Shown here one piece after another: positions 36,243 through 43,456 of a DNA stretch of 64,000 nucleotides (position 1 is its first letter; each line of letters opens with the position of its first letter). The stretch is taken from NCBI GenBank assembly GCA_014695295.1, contig JACJNY010000070.1, forward strand, positions 186,001 to 250,000. The letters are read 5' to 3'. The notes below the pieces were generated by a model. The model was given only the letters and a program-made list of their open reading frames with translations. It was not told where the DNA came from and did no database searches. Source of the stretch: Microcoleus sp. FACHB-61. Lineage in GTDB: Bacteria; Cyanobacteriota; Cyanobacteriia; Cyanobacteriales; Microcoleaceae. The position numbers and the translations under genes are program-made.

Positions 36243-36758
36243 TTACTGAAAAAACTCGATTTCAATACGATCGCCCACTTTGACACCGAGTTCAGCAGCT
36301 CGCCCGCCCCGGAGTTCAATAACTCGATCGACAGCAGTATCGGGCCCGTAGGTAGGACAAGGATCGGCAGTACAAGGAGGTGCAGAAACTTGTATTGCCT
36401 CAACCACCCCATCCCGGACAAAAATCATATCCAGAGAAATCTTGCAATTTTTCATCCAAAAATTGACCAACCGCGCCGGTTTAAAGTCAAACAGCATTCC
36501 TCTGTCATCCGGCAAAGAAGTTCTGTACATTAAACCCGTAGCCTGCTGTTCCACTGTTTTCGCCACTTCGAGTTCGATTGGGCGATCGCCTATCCGAGCT
36601 CTAGCAGAAACAGGCAGCAGTTGACCCGATGTTGTCGCCGTCGGAGACTGATCCGCCAGAATACCAGTAGCACCAGCATCCGCGTCAGCTAAAGTCGGCG
36701 AACATCCCAGCAAAAATATAATTACCCCAATACTCAGGAAATTAGCTAAATAACTCAT
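36243..36758 (-). CDS. DUF192 domain lipoprotein
   Basis: A 171-residue exported protein. The signal LSIGVIIFLLGC ends in a lipobox with Cys19. After a disordered Ala/Thr/Ser segment, the DUF192 domain covers ~55-171: LEVAKTVEQQATGLMYRTSL, DDRGMLFDFKPARLVNFWMK (the family GMLF..fWMkn motif) and SLDMIFVRDGVVEAI, ending with VKVGDRIEI. The domain is common in bacteria and has no proven enzymatic activity. Reverse strand; the gene upstream is an NblR-type regulator, 184 bp away. Confidence 0.9.
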   Translation of the reverse strand: MSYLANFLSIGVIIFLLGCSPTLADADAGATGILADQSPTATTSGQLLPVSARARIGDRPIELEVAKTVEQQATGLMYRTSLPDDRGMLFDFKPARLVNFWMKNCKISLDMIFVRDGVVEAIQVSAPPCTADPCPTYGPDTAVDRVIELRGGRAAELGVKVGDRIEIEFFQ

Positions 36759-36761
36759 AAT

Positions 36762-36942
36762 GATTTTAGATTTTAGGTTTTAGGTTTTAGATTGGCAATT
36801 GGCAATTGTTGACTGTTGACTGTTGACTGCGTTGAGTGATGACTGCGTTGAGTGATGACTGCGTTGAGTGATGACAACTGACAACTGACAACTGCCAACT
36901 GACCACAGACTAATGACTAATGACTAATGACTAATGACTGCT
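36762..36942. repeat. Short tandem repeat tract between DUF192 and nblR-like genes
   Basis: TTTTAGA/TTTTAGG heptamers (about 36762-36793), three copies of TGACTGCGTTGAGTGA, and repeated ACAACTG and CTAATGA phrases. All are low-complexity tandem runs, with no gene. Confidence 0.75.
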
Positions 36943-37638
36943 TCAAGATTCGCGCATCACGTAGCCAACACCGCGCACCGTCTGAATCAAGCGCTTTTCG
37001 CCCTCATCTTCAATCTTGATCCGCAGATAGCGGATGTAAACCTCAATTACATTCGACTCGCCCAGAAAGTCGTAACCCCAAACATTTTCCAGAATTTGTT
37101 CCCGAGTCAAAACCTCGCGGGGATGTTCCATCAAATACTTTAGCAGCTCATATTCTTTCATCGTCAGGTCGATCGCCCGTCCATTGCGCAGGGCCCGCCT
37201 AGAGGCCAAATCCAAAACTAAATCGCCAAACCTCAATTGTTCGTTGCTGGTGTTATCCGGCTGCAAATACAAGCGCACCAACTGCAAAAACTCCTCAGTG
37301 CGGTAAGGTTTGAGAAAATAATCGTCCGCCCCGGCTTCCAGACAAGCTACGCGATCGTCAACTGTATCACGACCGATCAATAGCAGCACCGGCACCCGAT
37401 TACCAATACTTCTGAGGTGAGAACACAGTGACAGCCCGGACTCTGGGCCAAGTATCCGGTCAATTACAATCAAAGCTGGCTGCAATTCACGGGCTAAATC
37501 TTGGCCGGTGGCGGTATTAGAAGCCACTACCGGTTCGTAGCCGGAGGATTTTAAGTCGAGACTCAAGTGTCCGGCGAGAACTTCGTCTGTTTCAACTAGC
37601 AGGACACAGGGATTGCGATCGAGAGTAATTGCAGCCAT
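36943..37638 (-). CDS. nblR: NblR-like OmpR-family response regulator
   Basis: A 231-residue two-domain regulator from ATG 37638. Receiver (~11-125): CVLLVETDE at the acidic pocket, candidate phospho-Asp60 in LIVIDRILGPESGLSLCS, and VACLEAGADDYFLKPYRTEE. The DNA-binding winged helix (~135-231) has LTMKEYELLKYLMEHPREVL, TREQILENVWGYDF and IQTVRGVGYVMRES. The unusual VIDRILGPESG sequence and TVDDRVACLEAG context match cyanobacterial NblR, which controls phycobilisome breakdown and survival under nutrient or light stress. Assignment to NblR rather than another OmpR regulator is likely but not certain. Confidence 0.8.
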   Translation of the reverse strand: MAAITLDRNPCVLLVETDEVLAGHLSLDLKSSGYEPVVASNTATGQDLARELQPALIVIDRILGPESGLSLCSHLRSIGNRVPVLLLIGRDTVDDRVACLEAGADDYFLKPYRTEEFLQLVRLYLQPDNTSNEQLRFGDLVLDLASRRALRNGRAIDLTMKEYELLKYLMEHPREVLTREQILENVWGYDFLGESNVIEVYIRYLRIKIEDEGEKRLIQTVRGVGYVMRES

Positions 37639-37681
37639 TGAATTGACCGGTGAAGACCATAACTGTTCTAGCACGTCTCAA

Positions 37682-37743
37682 GGAAGAGAGGGAGAGTGGG
37701 AGAGAGGGAGAGGGGGAAAGTGGGAGAATGGGAGAGTGGGAGA
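37682..37743 (+). repeat. GGGAGAG purine tract in the nblR-like upstream region
   Basis: About 60 nt of irregular GGGAGAGTGGGAGA-type repeats on the plus strand, starting 44 bp upstream of the regulator start codon. It is similar in kind to 7587-7641. Confidence 0.7.
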
Positions 37744-37903
37744 ATTACCCATCACCAATTACGAATTACCCATTAAGCTATGGGGCATTTAAATTGAAGT
37801 TCGATCGCCACGGGTTCTCCTGCCCCTGCCACAAGAGTTTAAGTAAACAGTAGTTTACAAATTAAATGGGCTACAGCTTACCAATTACCAAATTGAATAA
37901 TTT

Positions 37904-38824
37904 ATGAGCATCATCGTATTCGGCAGTATCAACATCGACCTAGCAGCAAAAACTCCCCGGTTGCCGCAACCAGGGGAAACTATTATCGGTAGCAATTTTT
38001 TCACAGCCGGTGGTGGCAAAGGAGCAAATCAAGCCGTCGCGGCCTCTCGTCTCGGCACTTCTACCAACATCATCGGCCGCGTCGGCAACGATAAATTTGC
38101 TGAAGAATTGTTGACAAATTTACAATTTTATGGTTTAAATACAGACAATGTATTAATAGACCAAAACACTCATTCAGGAGTGGCAATTATCGCGGTAGAC
38201 GAGACAGGTCAAAATAATATTATTGTGATTCCGGGCGCGAATAACAATGTCGGTGAAGCAGATATAGAACGTCTAAAAAAACTGTTAACAGCAGCTACAT
38301 CTTTGCTGTTACAGTTAGAAATTCCGCTGGAAGTTGTCCAAAAAGCTGCGAAAGCTGCTCGTCAAGCGGGGGTGCGAGTTATTCTCGATCCAGCACCGGC
38401 TAGGGCGGATTTGCCGATCGAGCTTTATCCGCTAATTGACATTATGACGCCGAATGAAGTGGAAGCCAGCCAGTTAGTCGGTTTTCGGGTGAATGACACC
38501 GAAACAGCGATTTTAGCTGCCAAACACTTGCAGGAGCGCGGTGTCAAGAATGTTATTGTCAAATTGGGCGATCGCGGGGCTGTTGCTGTTACTGCGGATG
38601 AAACCTTTTTTGTACCGGCTTTTGCTGTGGAGGCGATCGACACTGTGGCTGCTGGTGATGCTTTTAACGGCGGGTTAGCCTCTGCATTAGATGCCGGTCT
38701 GTCCTTGTCAGAGGCGGTGCGGTGGGGCGCAGCAGCGGGCGCTCTGTGCACAACTAAAGTGGGTGCTCAAGGTGCTATGCCCGATCGGGCAACTTTTGAT
38801 AAATTTTTGCAGAATTTAATTTGA
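37904..38824 (+). CDS. rbsK: Ribokinase
   Basis: A PfkB-family sugar kinase of 306 residues that phosphorylates D-ribose. N-terminal motifs: VFGSINIDLAAKTPRLPQPG and TAGGGKGANQAVAASRLG (substrate-binding GGKGANQA). The middle has VGNDKFAEELLTNLQ and VILDPAPAR. C-terminal: NVIVKLGDRGAVAV, and the anion-hole/catalytic motif DTVAAGDAFNGGLA, in which most ribokinases have TGAGD. It is divergent from the NblR-like gene. No ribose transporter is nearby. Confidence 0.95.
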   Translation: MSIIVFGSINIDLAAKTPRLPQPGETIIGSNFFTAGGGKGANQAVAASRLGTSTNIIGRVGNDKFAEELLTNLQFYGLNTDNVLIDQNTHSGVAIIAVDETGQNNIIVIPGANNNVGEADIERLKKLLTAATSLLLQLEIPLEVVQKAAKAARQAGVRVILDPAPARADLPIELYPLIDIMTPNEVEASQLVGFRVNDTETAILAAKHLQERGVKNVIVKLGDRGAVAVTADETFFVPAFAVEAIDTVAAGDAFNGGLASALDAGLSLSEAVRWGAAAGALCTTKVGAQGAMPDRATFDKFLQNLI

Positions 38825-38952
38825 ATTTGTCAGGTGCGCGTTAGTTGAATTTGTCAGGTGCGGAATGCGCACCCTACTTTGACTTGTAAAGCGCGCATTA
38901 GTTGAATTTGTAATTTGTCAGGTGCGGAAGGCGCACCCTACTTTAATTATTT
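38825..38952. repeat. Short GAATTTGTCAGGTGCG repeats
   Basis: At least two incomplete copies of a unit with GAATTTGTCAGGTGCGGAA and GCGCACCCTACTTT, between the convergent rbsK and rca genes. Confidence 0.7.
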
Positions 38953-40224
38953 TTATGGCCGCTGAATAATTGTTTCAACTACCCGCCGCTTGACTTTTGG
39001 ATCGATACCAATCAGCCGCACGTATTCGCCGCCGTGTTCCGCCAAACAAGTTTCTAAAGATGCAACCACATCTTTTTCTTGTTCAGTTTTAATTGTCGCG
39101 CAACTTTGCCAAGAACCAGTTTTAAATCGGCGATTATCTGCATATTCCATCCCTATTTTGCAGCCTCTTGCTAATAACTGCTTTACTTGTTCCAATACCT
39201 CGGAACTCAGCCGCGCCGCATGACCGTTACCCGCTTCAGAACTTGGCTCAACGTAAGCCTTATAATATTTGGATGACGGGTCGTTTAATTCACTTTGCGT
39301 GGGCGCAGCAGCAGGGGCATTGGGGGTTCCTTGAACGTTAAACAGCCGCGATTGGTTGTATTCATCTACTAAGCGCATTTCCTTAATCCGCTTTTGTTGG
39401 CCCACCATCAAACTGCCCATTTCTATTAAATGAGCGAGACTGAAATTCGGGTTATGGAAATCTGGCGCTGCTTCCAAAGTGTTTACCAAACGCTTGGAAA
39501 CTCGCTCAATTCCTATTTTGTGAATGAATTCGCGGATTTGTTCGTCATAAATGCGCGATCGCAAAGCGCTAAAAAAGTCGATCGCCTGATCGGGAAACTT
39601 ATCGACTAACGCCACAATATCGGTTTTTGACAATTTGTCCGACTCAAAAATTCCCCCAACAATGCCAATTTTATCATCCCGGCTGGGTTCCCAATAAAAC
39701 TTTTCCATCCGCCCGTCGCGAATCAGCGGCGCGTACAGCGTAGAAAAATCATTTCCGGTGACAATAATCGGCACTCGGTGCAGCGGCGTACTGTCATAAC
39801 TTCCGGGTAACTGCACGTTAGTTGGATTATCAGCAATATTCATCAGAGTCGCATTGACCATCTGAGTATTGACAGTATATTGAGTAGTAGTATCGAACCT
39901 GCCAGCACCAGCATCCAAATCGTTAATAAAGATGGCGCACATCTCGCCGCGCACGCGAATTTGCTCCGCAGCTTCCCGATAGCGCAAGCGAATTAAACGC
40001 GCCGGATCTCCTGCATCCGGGCTTTCTAATTCCCCACCAGATATCATCACCGGTTCAAAGCCCATTCGCCGAAAAACCAGTTCGGTTTGAAAAGTTTTGC
40101 CTTCTCCTTTGCGGCCGTGAATTCCCAAAATTAGGGGAACTCTTACCCCGGGCAAATTTAAAAAGTTCTTAGTGACGTGCACCGCAACTTTATCGAGAAA
40201 GTTAGGAGAAATGTAATAACTCAT
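38953..40224 (-). CDS. rca: Rubisco activase with SSUL domain
   Basis: A 423-residue AAA+ ATPase that frees inhibited Rubisco. Walker A is GIHGRKGEGKTFQ (~35-46), Walker B region CAIFINDLDAGAGRFD, and other AAA+ marks include VPIIVTGNDFSTLYAPLIRD with a sensor/arginine-finger region (GRMEKFYWEPSRDD). After a flexible linker (~310-335), the C-terminal ~85 residues resemble the Rubisco small subunit: LSSEVLEQVKQLLARGCKIG, ADNRRFKTGSWQSC and YVRLIGIDPKVKRRV. This is the cyanobacterial form in which the small-subunit-like domain draws the activase to Rubisco, linked to carboxysome recruitment. No Rubisco genes lie nearby. It converges with rbsK. Confidence 0.95.
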   Translation of the reverse strand: MSYYISPNFLDKVAVHVTKNFLNLPGVRVPLILGIHGRKGEGKTFQTELVFRRMGFEPVMISGGELESPDAGDPARLIRLRYREAAEQIRVRGEMCAIFINDLDAGAGRFDTTTQYTVNTQMVNATLMNIADNPTNVQLPGSYDSTPLHRVPIIVTGNDFSTLYAPLIRDGRMEKFYWEPSRDDKIGIVGGIFESDKLSKTDIVALVDKFPDQAIDFFSALRSRIYDEQIREFIHKIGIERVSKRLVNTLEAAPDFHNPNFSLAHLIEMGSLMVGQQKRIKEMRLVDEYNQSRLFNVQGTPNAPAAAPTQSELNDPSSKYYKAYVEPSSEAGNGHAARLSSEVLEQVKQLLARGCKIGMEYADNRRFKTGSWQSCATIKTEQEKDVVASLETCLAEHGGEYVRLIGIDPKVKRRVVETIIQRP

Positions 40225-40352
40225 CAGTAGATTTGTGAGGGATTAATGGATGTTACTGTTATGATTTTATGACAAAACTAACAGCCTGCACCGCTAACCG
40301 GGATTTTTACCGTACAATCGAGCTTTACATATTATGTGTTAAGGAGCGATTC

Positions 40353-41624
40353 GTGAGTCCAGAAACCTTACTAAAAGAACAAAGTGTGCAAGCCGAAGCC
40401 AGTCCCTTCAGTTCTGAGAGCTTCGACAGCTATGTAATGACAACTTACGGGCGTTTTGCGATCGCCCTAGAACGGGGCCTCGGCTGCCGCGTTTGGGATA
40501 CCGAGGGCCGCGAATATCTCGATTTTGTGGCTGGTATTGCTACCTGCACTCTGGGACACGCCCACCCGGCAATGATTGCAGCGGTAACTAAGCAAATTCA
40601 GACCCTGCACCACGTTTCTAATCTTTATTACATCCCCGTACAGGGCGAGCTGGCAAAGTGGCTTGTAGACCATTCTTGCGCGGACAGAGCCTTCTTTTGC
40701 AACTCCGGCGCGGAAGCTAATGAAGCGGCAATTAAACTCGCCCGCAAATACGCCCACGAAAAATTAAATATCTCGAATCCGACAATCATTACCGCTGTTG
40801 CGAGTTTCCACGGGCGGACTTTGGCGACAATTACGGCAACCGGACAGCCTAAATACCAGAAGGGTTTTAGCCCCTTGGTGCCGGGATTTCACTATGTGCC
40901 CTACAACGATATTAGTGCGATCGAAAGTGCGATCGAGCAACTCGACAAAGACGAACGCCAAGTAGCTGCAATTATGCTGGAAGCGCTGCAAGGCGAAGGC
41001 GGAGTTCGCCCCGGAGATATCGCCTACTTCCAGCGAATTCGGGAAATTTGCGACGAAAAAGGCATTTTGCTCATTCTCGACGAAGTGCAAGTCGGGATGG
41101 GACGCAGCGGCAAATACTGGGGCTACGAAAACCTCGGCATTGAACCGGATATCTTTACGTCTGCGAAAGGGTTGGGTGGCGGTATCCCGATCGGCGCTAT
41201 GCTGTGCAAATCTTTCTGCGATGTATTTGAACCGGGAAGTCACGCCAGCACTTTCGGCGGCAATCCTTTTGCTTGCGCTGTAGCTTTGTGCGTTTGCCAA
41301 ACTTTAGAACGGGAAAACCTTCTAGAAAACGTGCAGCAGCGCGGGGAACAGTTGAAAGCAGGGCTCAACAAGTTGGCGGCCGAATATCCGCATTTAATTG
41401 CCGAAGTGCGCGGCTGGGGTTTGATTGTCGGGATGGAATTGCAAGCTGACATCGAACTTGCATCCGCTGATATCGTCAAATCTGCGATCGCCGCAGGAGT
41501 GCTCTTGGTTCCTGCAGGGCCGAAAGTGCTGAGGTTTGTCCCGCCGCTGATTGTCACCTCCGCTGAAGTCGATCGAGCTCTGCAGGCAGTGGAGTCAGCG
41601 TTGGGATCTCAAGCGGTACAGTAA
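40353..41624 (+). CDS. argD: Acetylornithine aminotransferase
   Basis: PLP class III aminotransferase of arginine biosynthesis, making N-acetylornithine from the semialdehyde. The start is GTG at 40353 with AAGGAG six bases before, giving 424 residues; a longer frame to 40269 lacks support. Motifs: YGRFAIALERGLGCRVWDTE, FVAGIATCTLGHAHP, FFCNSGAEANEAAIKLAR, LILDEVQVGMGRSGKYWGYE and the PLP lysine in TSAKGLGGGIPIGAM. The C-terminal HASTFGGNPFACAVA and RFVPPLIVT are typical. It is divergent from rca. Confidence 0.95.
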   Translation: MSPETLLKEQSVQAEASPFSSESFDSYVMTTYGRFAIALERGLGCRVWDTEGREYLDFVAGIATCTLGHAHPAMIAAVTKQIQTLHHVSNLYYIPVQGELAKWLVDHSCADRAFFCNSGAEANEAAIKLARKYAHEKLNISNPTIITAVASFHGRTLATITATGQPKYQKGFSPLVPGFHYVPYNDISAIESAIEQLDKDERQVAAIMLEALQGEGGVRPGDIAYFQRIREICDEKGILLILDEVQVGMGRSGKYWGYENLGIEPDIFTSAKGLGGGIPIGAMLCKSFCDVFEPGSHASTFGGNPFACAVALCVCQTLERENLLENVQQRGEQLKAGLNKLAAEYPHLIAEVRGWGLIVGMELQADIELASADIVKSAIAAGVLLVPAGPKVLRFVPPLIVTSAEVDRALQAVESALGSQAVQ

Positions 41625-41713
41625 AATTTACTGAGTTGATTTTTGTTAGCTGTAGCGCTGAAACTCGCGCAATATCCTAGATAACTCACTTAGTCCAGGA
41701 CACACTCTTCCTC

Positions 41714-41779
41714 AGAAACCCGGTTTTTTTTGAGATTTCTCGTTACTAAACCCCATAGTTTCCCAGAAACCGGGTTTCT
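41714..41779. repeat. AGAAACCCGGTTT inverted pair
   Basis: AGAAACCCGGTTT (41714-41726) pairs with AAACCGGGTTTCT (41767-41779), a perfect 13-nt inverted repeat of the dispersed family. Confidence 0.8.
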
Positions 41780-41806
41780 TAGCCTAAGTCCGATCGGGGT
41801 AAAAGT

Positions 41807-41842
41807 AAACCCGTCCCGCTGCAAATGAGTCGGGGCGGGTTT
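41807..41842 (+). terminator. GC-rich hairpin downstream of argD
   Basis: AAACCCGTCCCG and CGGGGCGGGTTT (one G-T pair) with a 12-nt loop. It is a probable terminator, although 180 bp after the argD stop. Confidence 0.55.
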
Positions 41843-42099
41843 GTCAAGTTTAGAACTGTCTGTGAAACCCGCCCCGACAGACAGAGGGCGCCTTTAAGCG
41901 ATGGTAGGTGCTAGTTTCGCTATCTTGTCTGTTGGGACTTGTGAATCCTGGTTTAACTATTTCGCGCCCTTTCCACTAAACGAAGTACCGTTATAGTGGG
42001 AAGGGCGGGTGACGACGATCGCATCTTTGAGCAGTTTTTGGGACAGCTTTCAAGACATACAAGATGCAATCGTCATCACCAAATTTTTCCCTAAGGCTG

Positions 42100-43404
42100 T
42101 GCTCGTCAACTGTATATTGTGAGAGAATAGAAGAACCAAGGAGGTGATGTTGAGTGCTACCCAGGGCTATCCAAGTTCGTTTGTATCCTACCGAAAAGCA
42201 ACAAATACAATTAGTTCCCGCTTTGGGTTGTGCGCGTTGGTGCTCAAATTATGGTCTAAATAAATCAATTGAATTTTATAAAAAAACTGGTAAAAAACTT
42301 GGCGACTCCGAACTCAACACACTTTTACCCGATCTCAAAAAATCATATAGAAGTGCATGGCTAGGTGAGTGTTACAGCCAAGTTTTGCAAGCTACTACGC
42401 TCAAGTTAACCACTGCATACAAAATTTTTTCTCATAAACGTGCTGGGTTTCCTAAGTTAAAAATGCCGCATAAAAAACAGTCTGTACCGTATCGTCAAAA
42501 CCTCAACATTGTTGGGGAAAGTATCAAATTTATTCGCTATATTGGAATAGCTAAACCCCAAATATCTAGATTGATTGAGTGTAAAAATAATAGTGTAATT
42601 ATTATTAGGAAAAATTATTCAGGCAAATCTCTGGCATCTATTATCCTGAATGAAATTGAGTGTGAGAACCAGACAACAAAAGAAGGTAGGATTTATGGCA
42701 TTGATTTAGGATTGAAACACTTTGCTATTGTCACAGAGGGCGAAAAAAAATCTAAATATGACAATGCCAAGCATTTTGCCAATCACGAGAAGAACTTGAA
42801 GCGCCAGCAGCAAAAGTTAACGCGCCAGCAGACAAGAAATAATTGTGGGTACAAATATAAAAAAGTTGTTGCCAAGGTAGACGAACAGTTGAGGAACTCG
42901 CGGCAATATTTTCTACATAAACTTACTTATAAGTTGGTCAGCGATAGCCTCGCGGTCATAGTAGAAAACCTTCATGTCTTGGGCCGGGTTCGCAATCAAA
43001 ATTTGGCGAAAGCAATATCTGATGACGGTTTGGAAACTTTTACCAATTTCTTAGCGTACAAGTGGGAACGCAAAGGCGGGGACTTAGTTGAGATTGATAG
43101 ATGGTTTCCCAGTTCCAAACTCTGTTTTAATTGTTTCCATCAAATGACCGAGATGCCATTAGATGTGAGGGAAGGGACTTGTCCTCACTGTGCTATCGAT
43201 CGCGATCGGGCTCGGGAGGGGAAGGCAGCGATAAATATGAGAGCAGAAGGTATCAAAATACTACAGGTGGCAGGTTCAGCCGTCTCTGCTTTAGGAGGCG
43301 GGGTAAGACCAAAGCTGGGACGAAAGTTTAAGCTGAGGCACTCGCCTATGAGTACAGAAGCCCCTACTATATTCGGTACTCGGATTTAGCGGTGGGTAGT
43401 TCAC
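42100..43404 (+). mobile_element. IS200/IS605-like element (TnpB only)
   Basis: The element carries tnpB without tnpA. The right end is probably at GGTGGGTAGTTCAC (about 43391-43404), overlapping the end of the reading frame and forming a hairpin-prone segment. The left border is set loosely. Confidence 0.55.
42154..43389 (+). CDS. tnpB: TnpB-type RNA-guided nuclease of IS200/IS605 element
   Basis: A 411-residue TnpB-like protein, start GTG at 42154 with a near-perfect ribosome-binding site (AAGGAGGTGAT). N-terminal MLPRAIQVRLYPTEKQQIQL, then RuvC parts: Asp184 in YGIDLGLKHFAIV, Glu271 in AVIVENLHVLGR. A zinc ribbon has CFNC and CPHC. The third catalytic part reads IDRDRAREGKAAINM; the family pattern is DRDxNAAxN, so several residues separate Asp351 from AA. 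The 3' end runs into sequence resembling the element right end (GAAGCCCCTAC...GGTGGGTAGTTCAC). No TnpA transposase is present. TnpB nucleases use an RNA made from the element end; activity here is uncertain. Confidence 0.9.
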   Translation: MLPRAIQVRLYPTEKQQIQLVPALGCARWCSNYGLNKSIEFYKKTGKKLGDSELNTLLPDLKKSYRSAWLGECYSQVLQATTLKLTTAYKIFSHKRAGFPKLKMPHKKQSVPYRQNLNIVGESIKFIRYIGIAKPQISRLIECKNNSVIIIRKNYSGKSLASIILNEIECENQTTKEGRIYGIDLGLKHFAIVTEGEKKSKYDNAKHFANHEKNLKRQQQKLTRQQTRNNCGYKYKKVVAKVDEQLRNSRQYFLHKLTYKLVSDSLAVIVENLHVLGRVRNQNLAKAISDDGLETFTNFLAYKWERKGGDLVEIDRWFPSSKLCFNCFHQMTEMPLDVREGTCPHCAIDRDRAREGKAAINMRAEGIKILQVAGSAVSALGGGVRPKLGRKFKLRHSPMSTEAPTIFGTRI

Positions 43405-43456
43405 TTGGTTGCACGGAAGCAGCGCTCCTATGGTTAATAGTTTGGCGGAATGCACG

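Larger units (their letters stand above)
41625..42153. other. Repeat-containing gap before the TnpB element
   Basis: No gene. It contains an AGAAACC-type pair, a terminator hairpin and a direct repeat of ACCCGCCCCGAC phrases. The left end of the IS605-type element must lie in its final part, but I could not fix its border. Confidence 0.6.
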
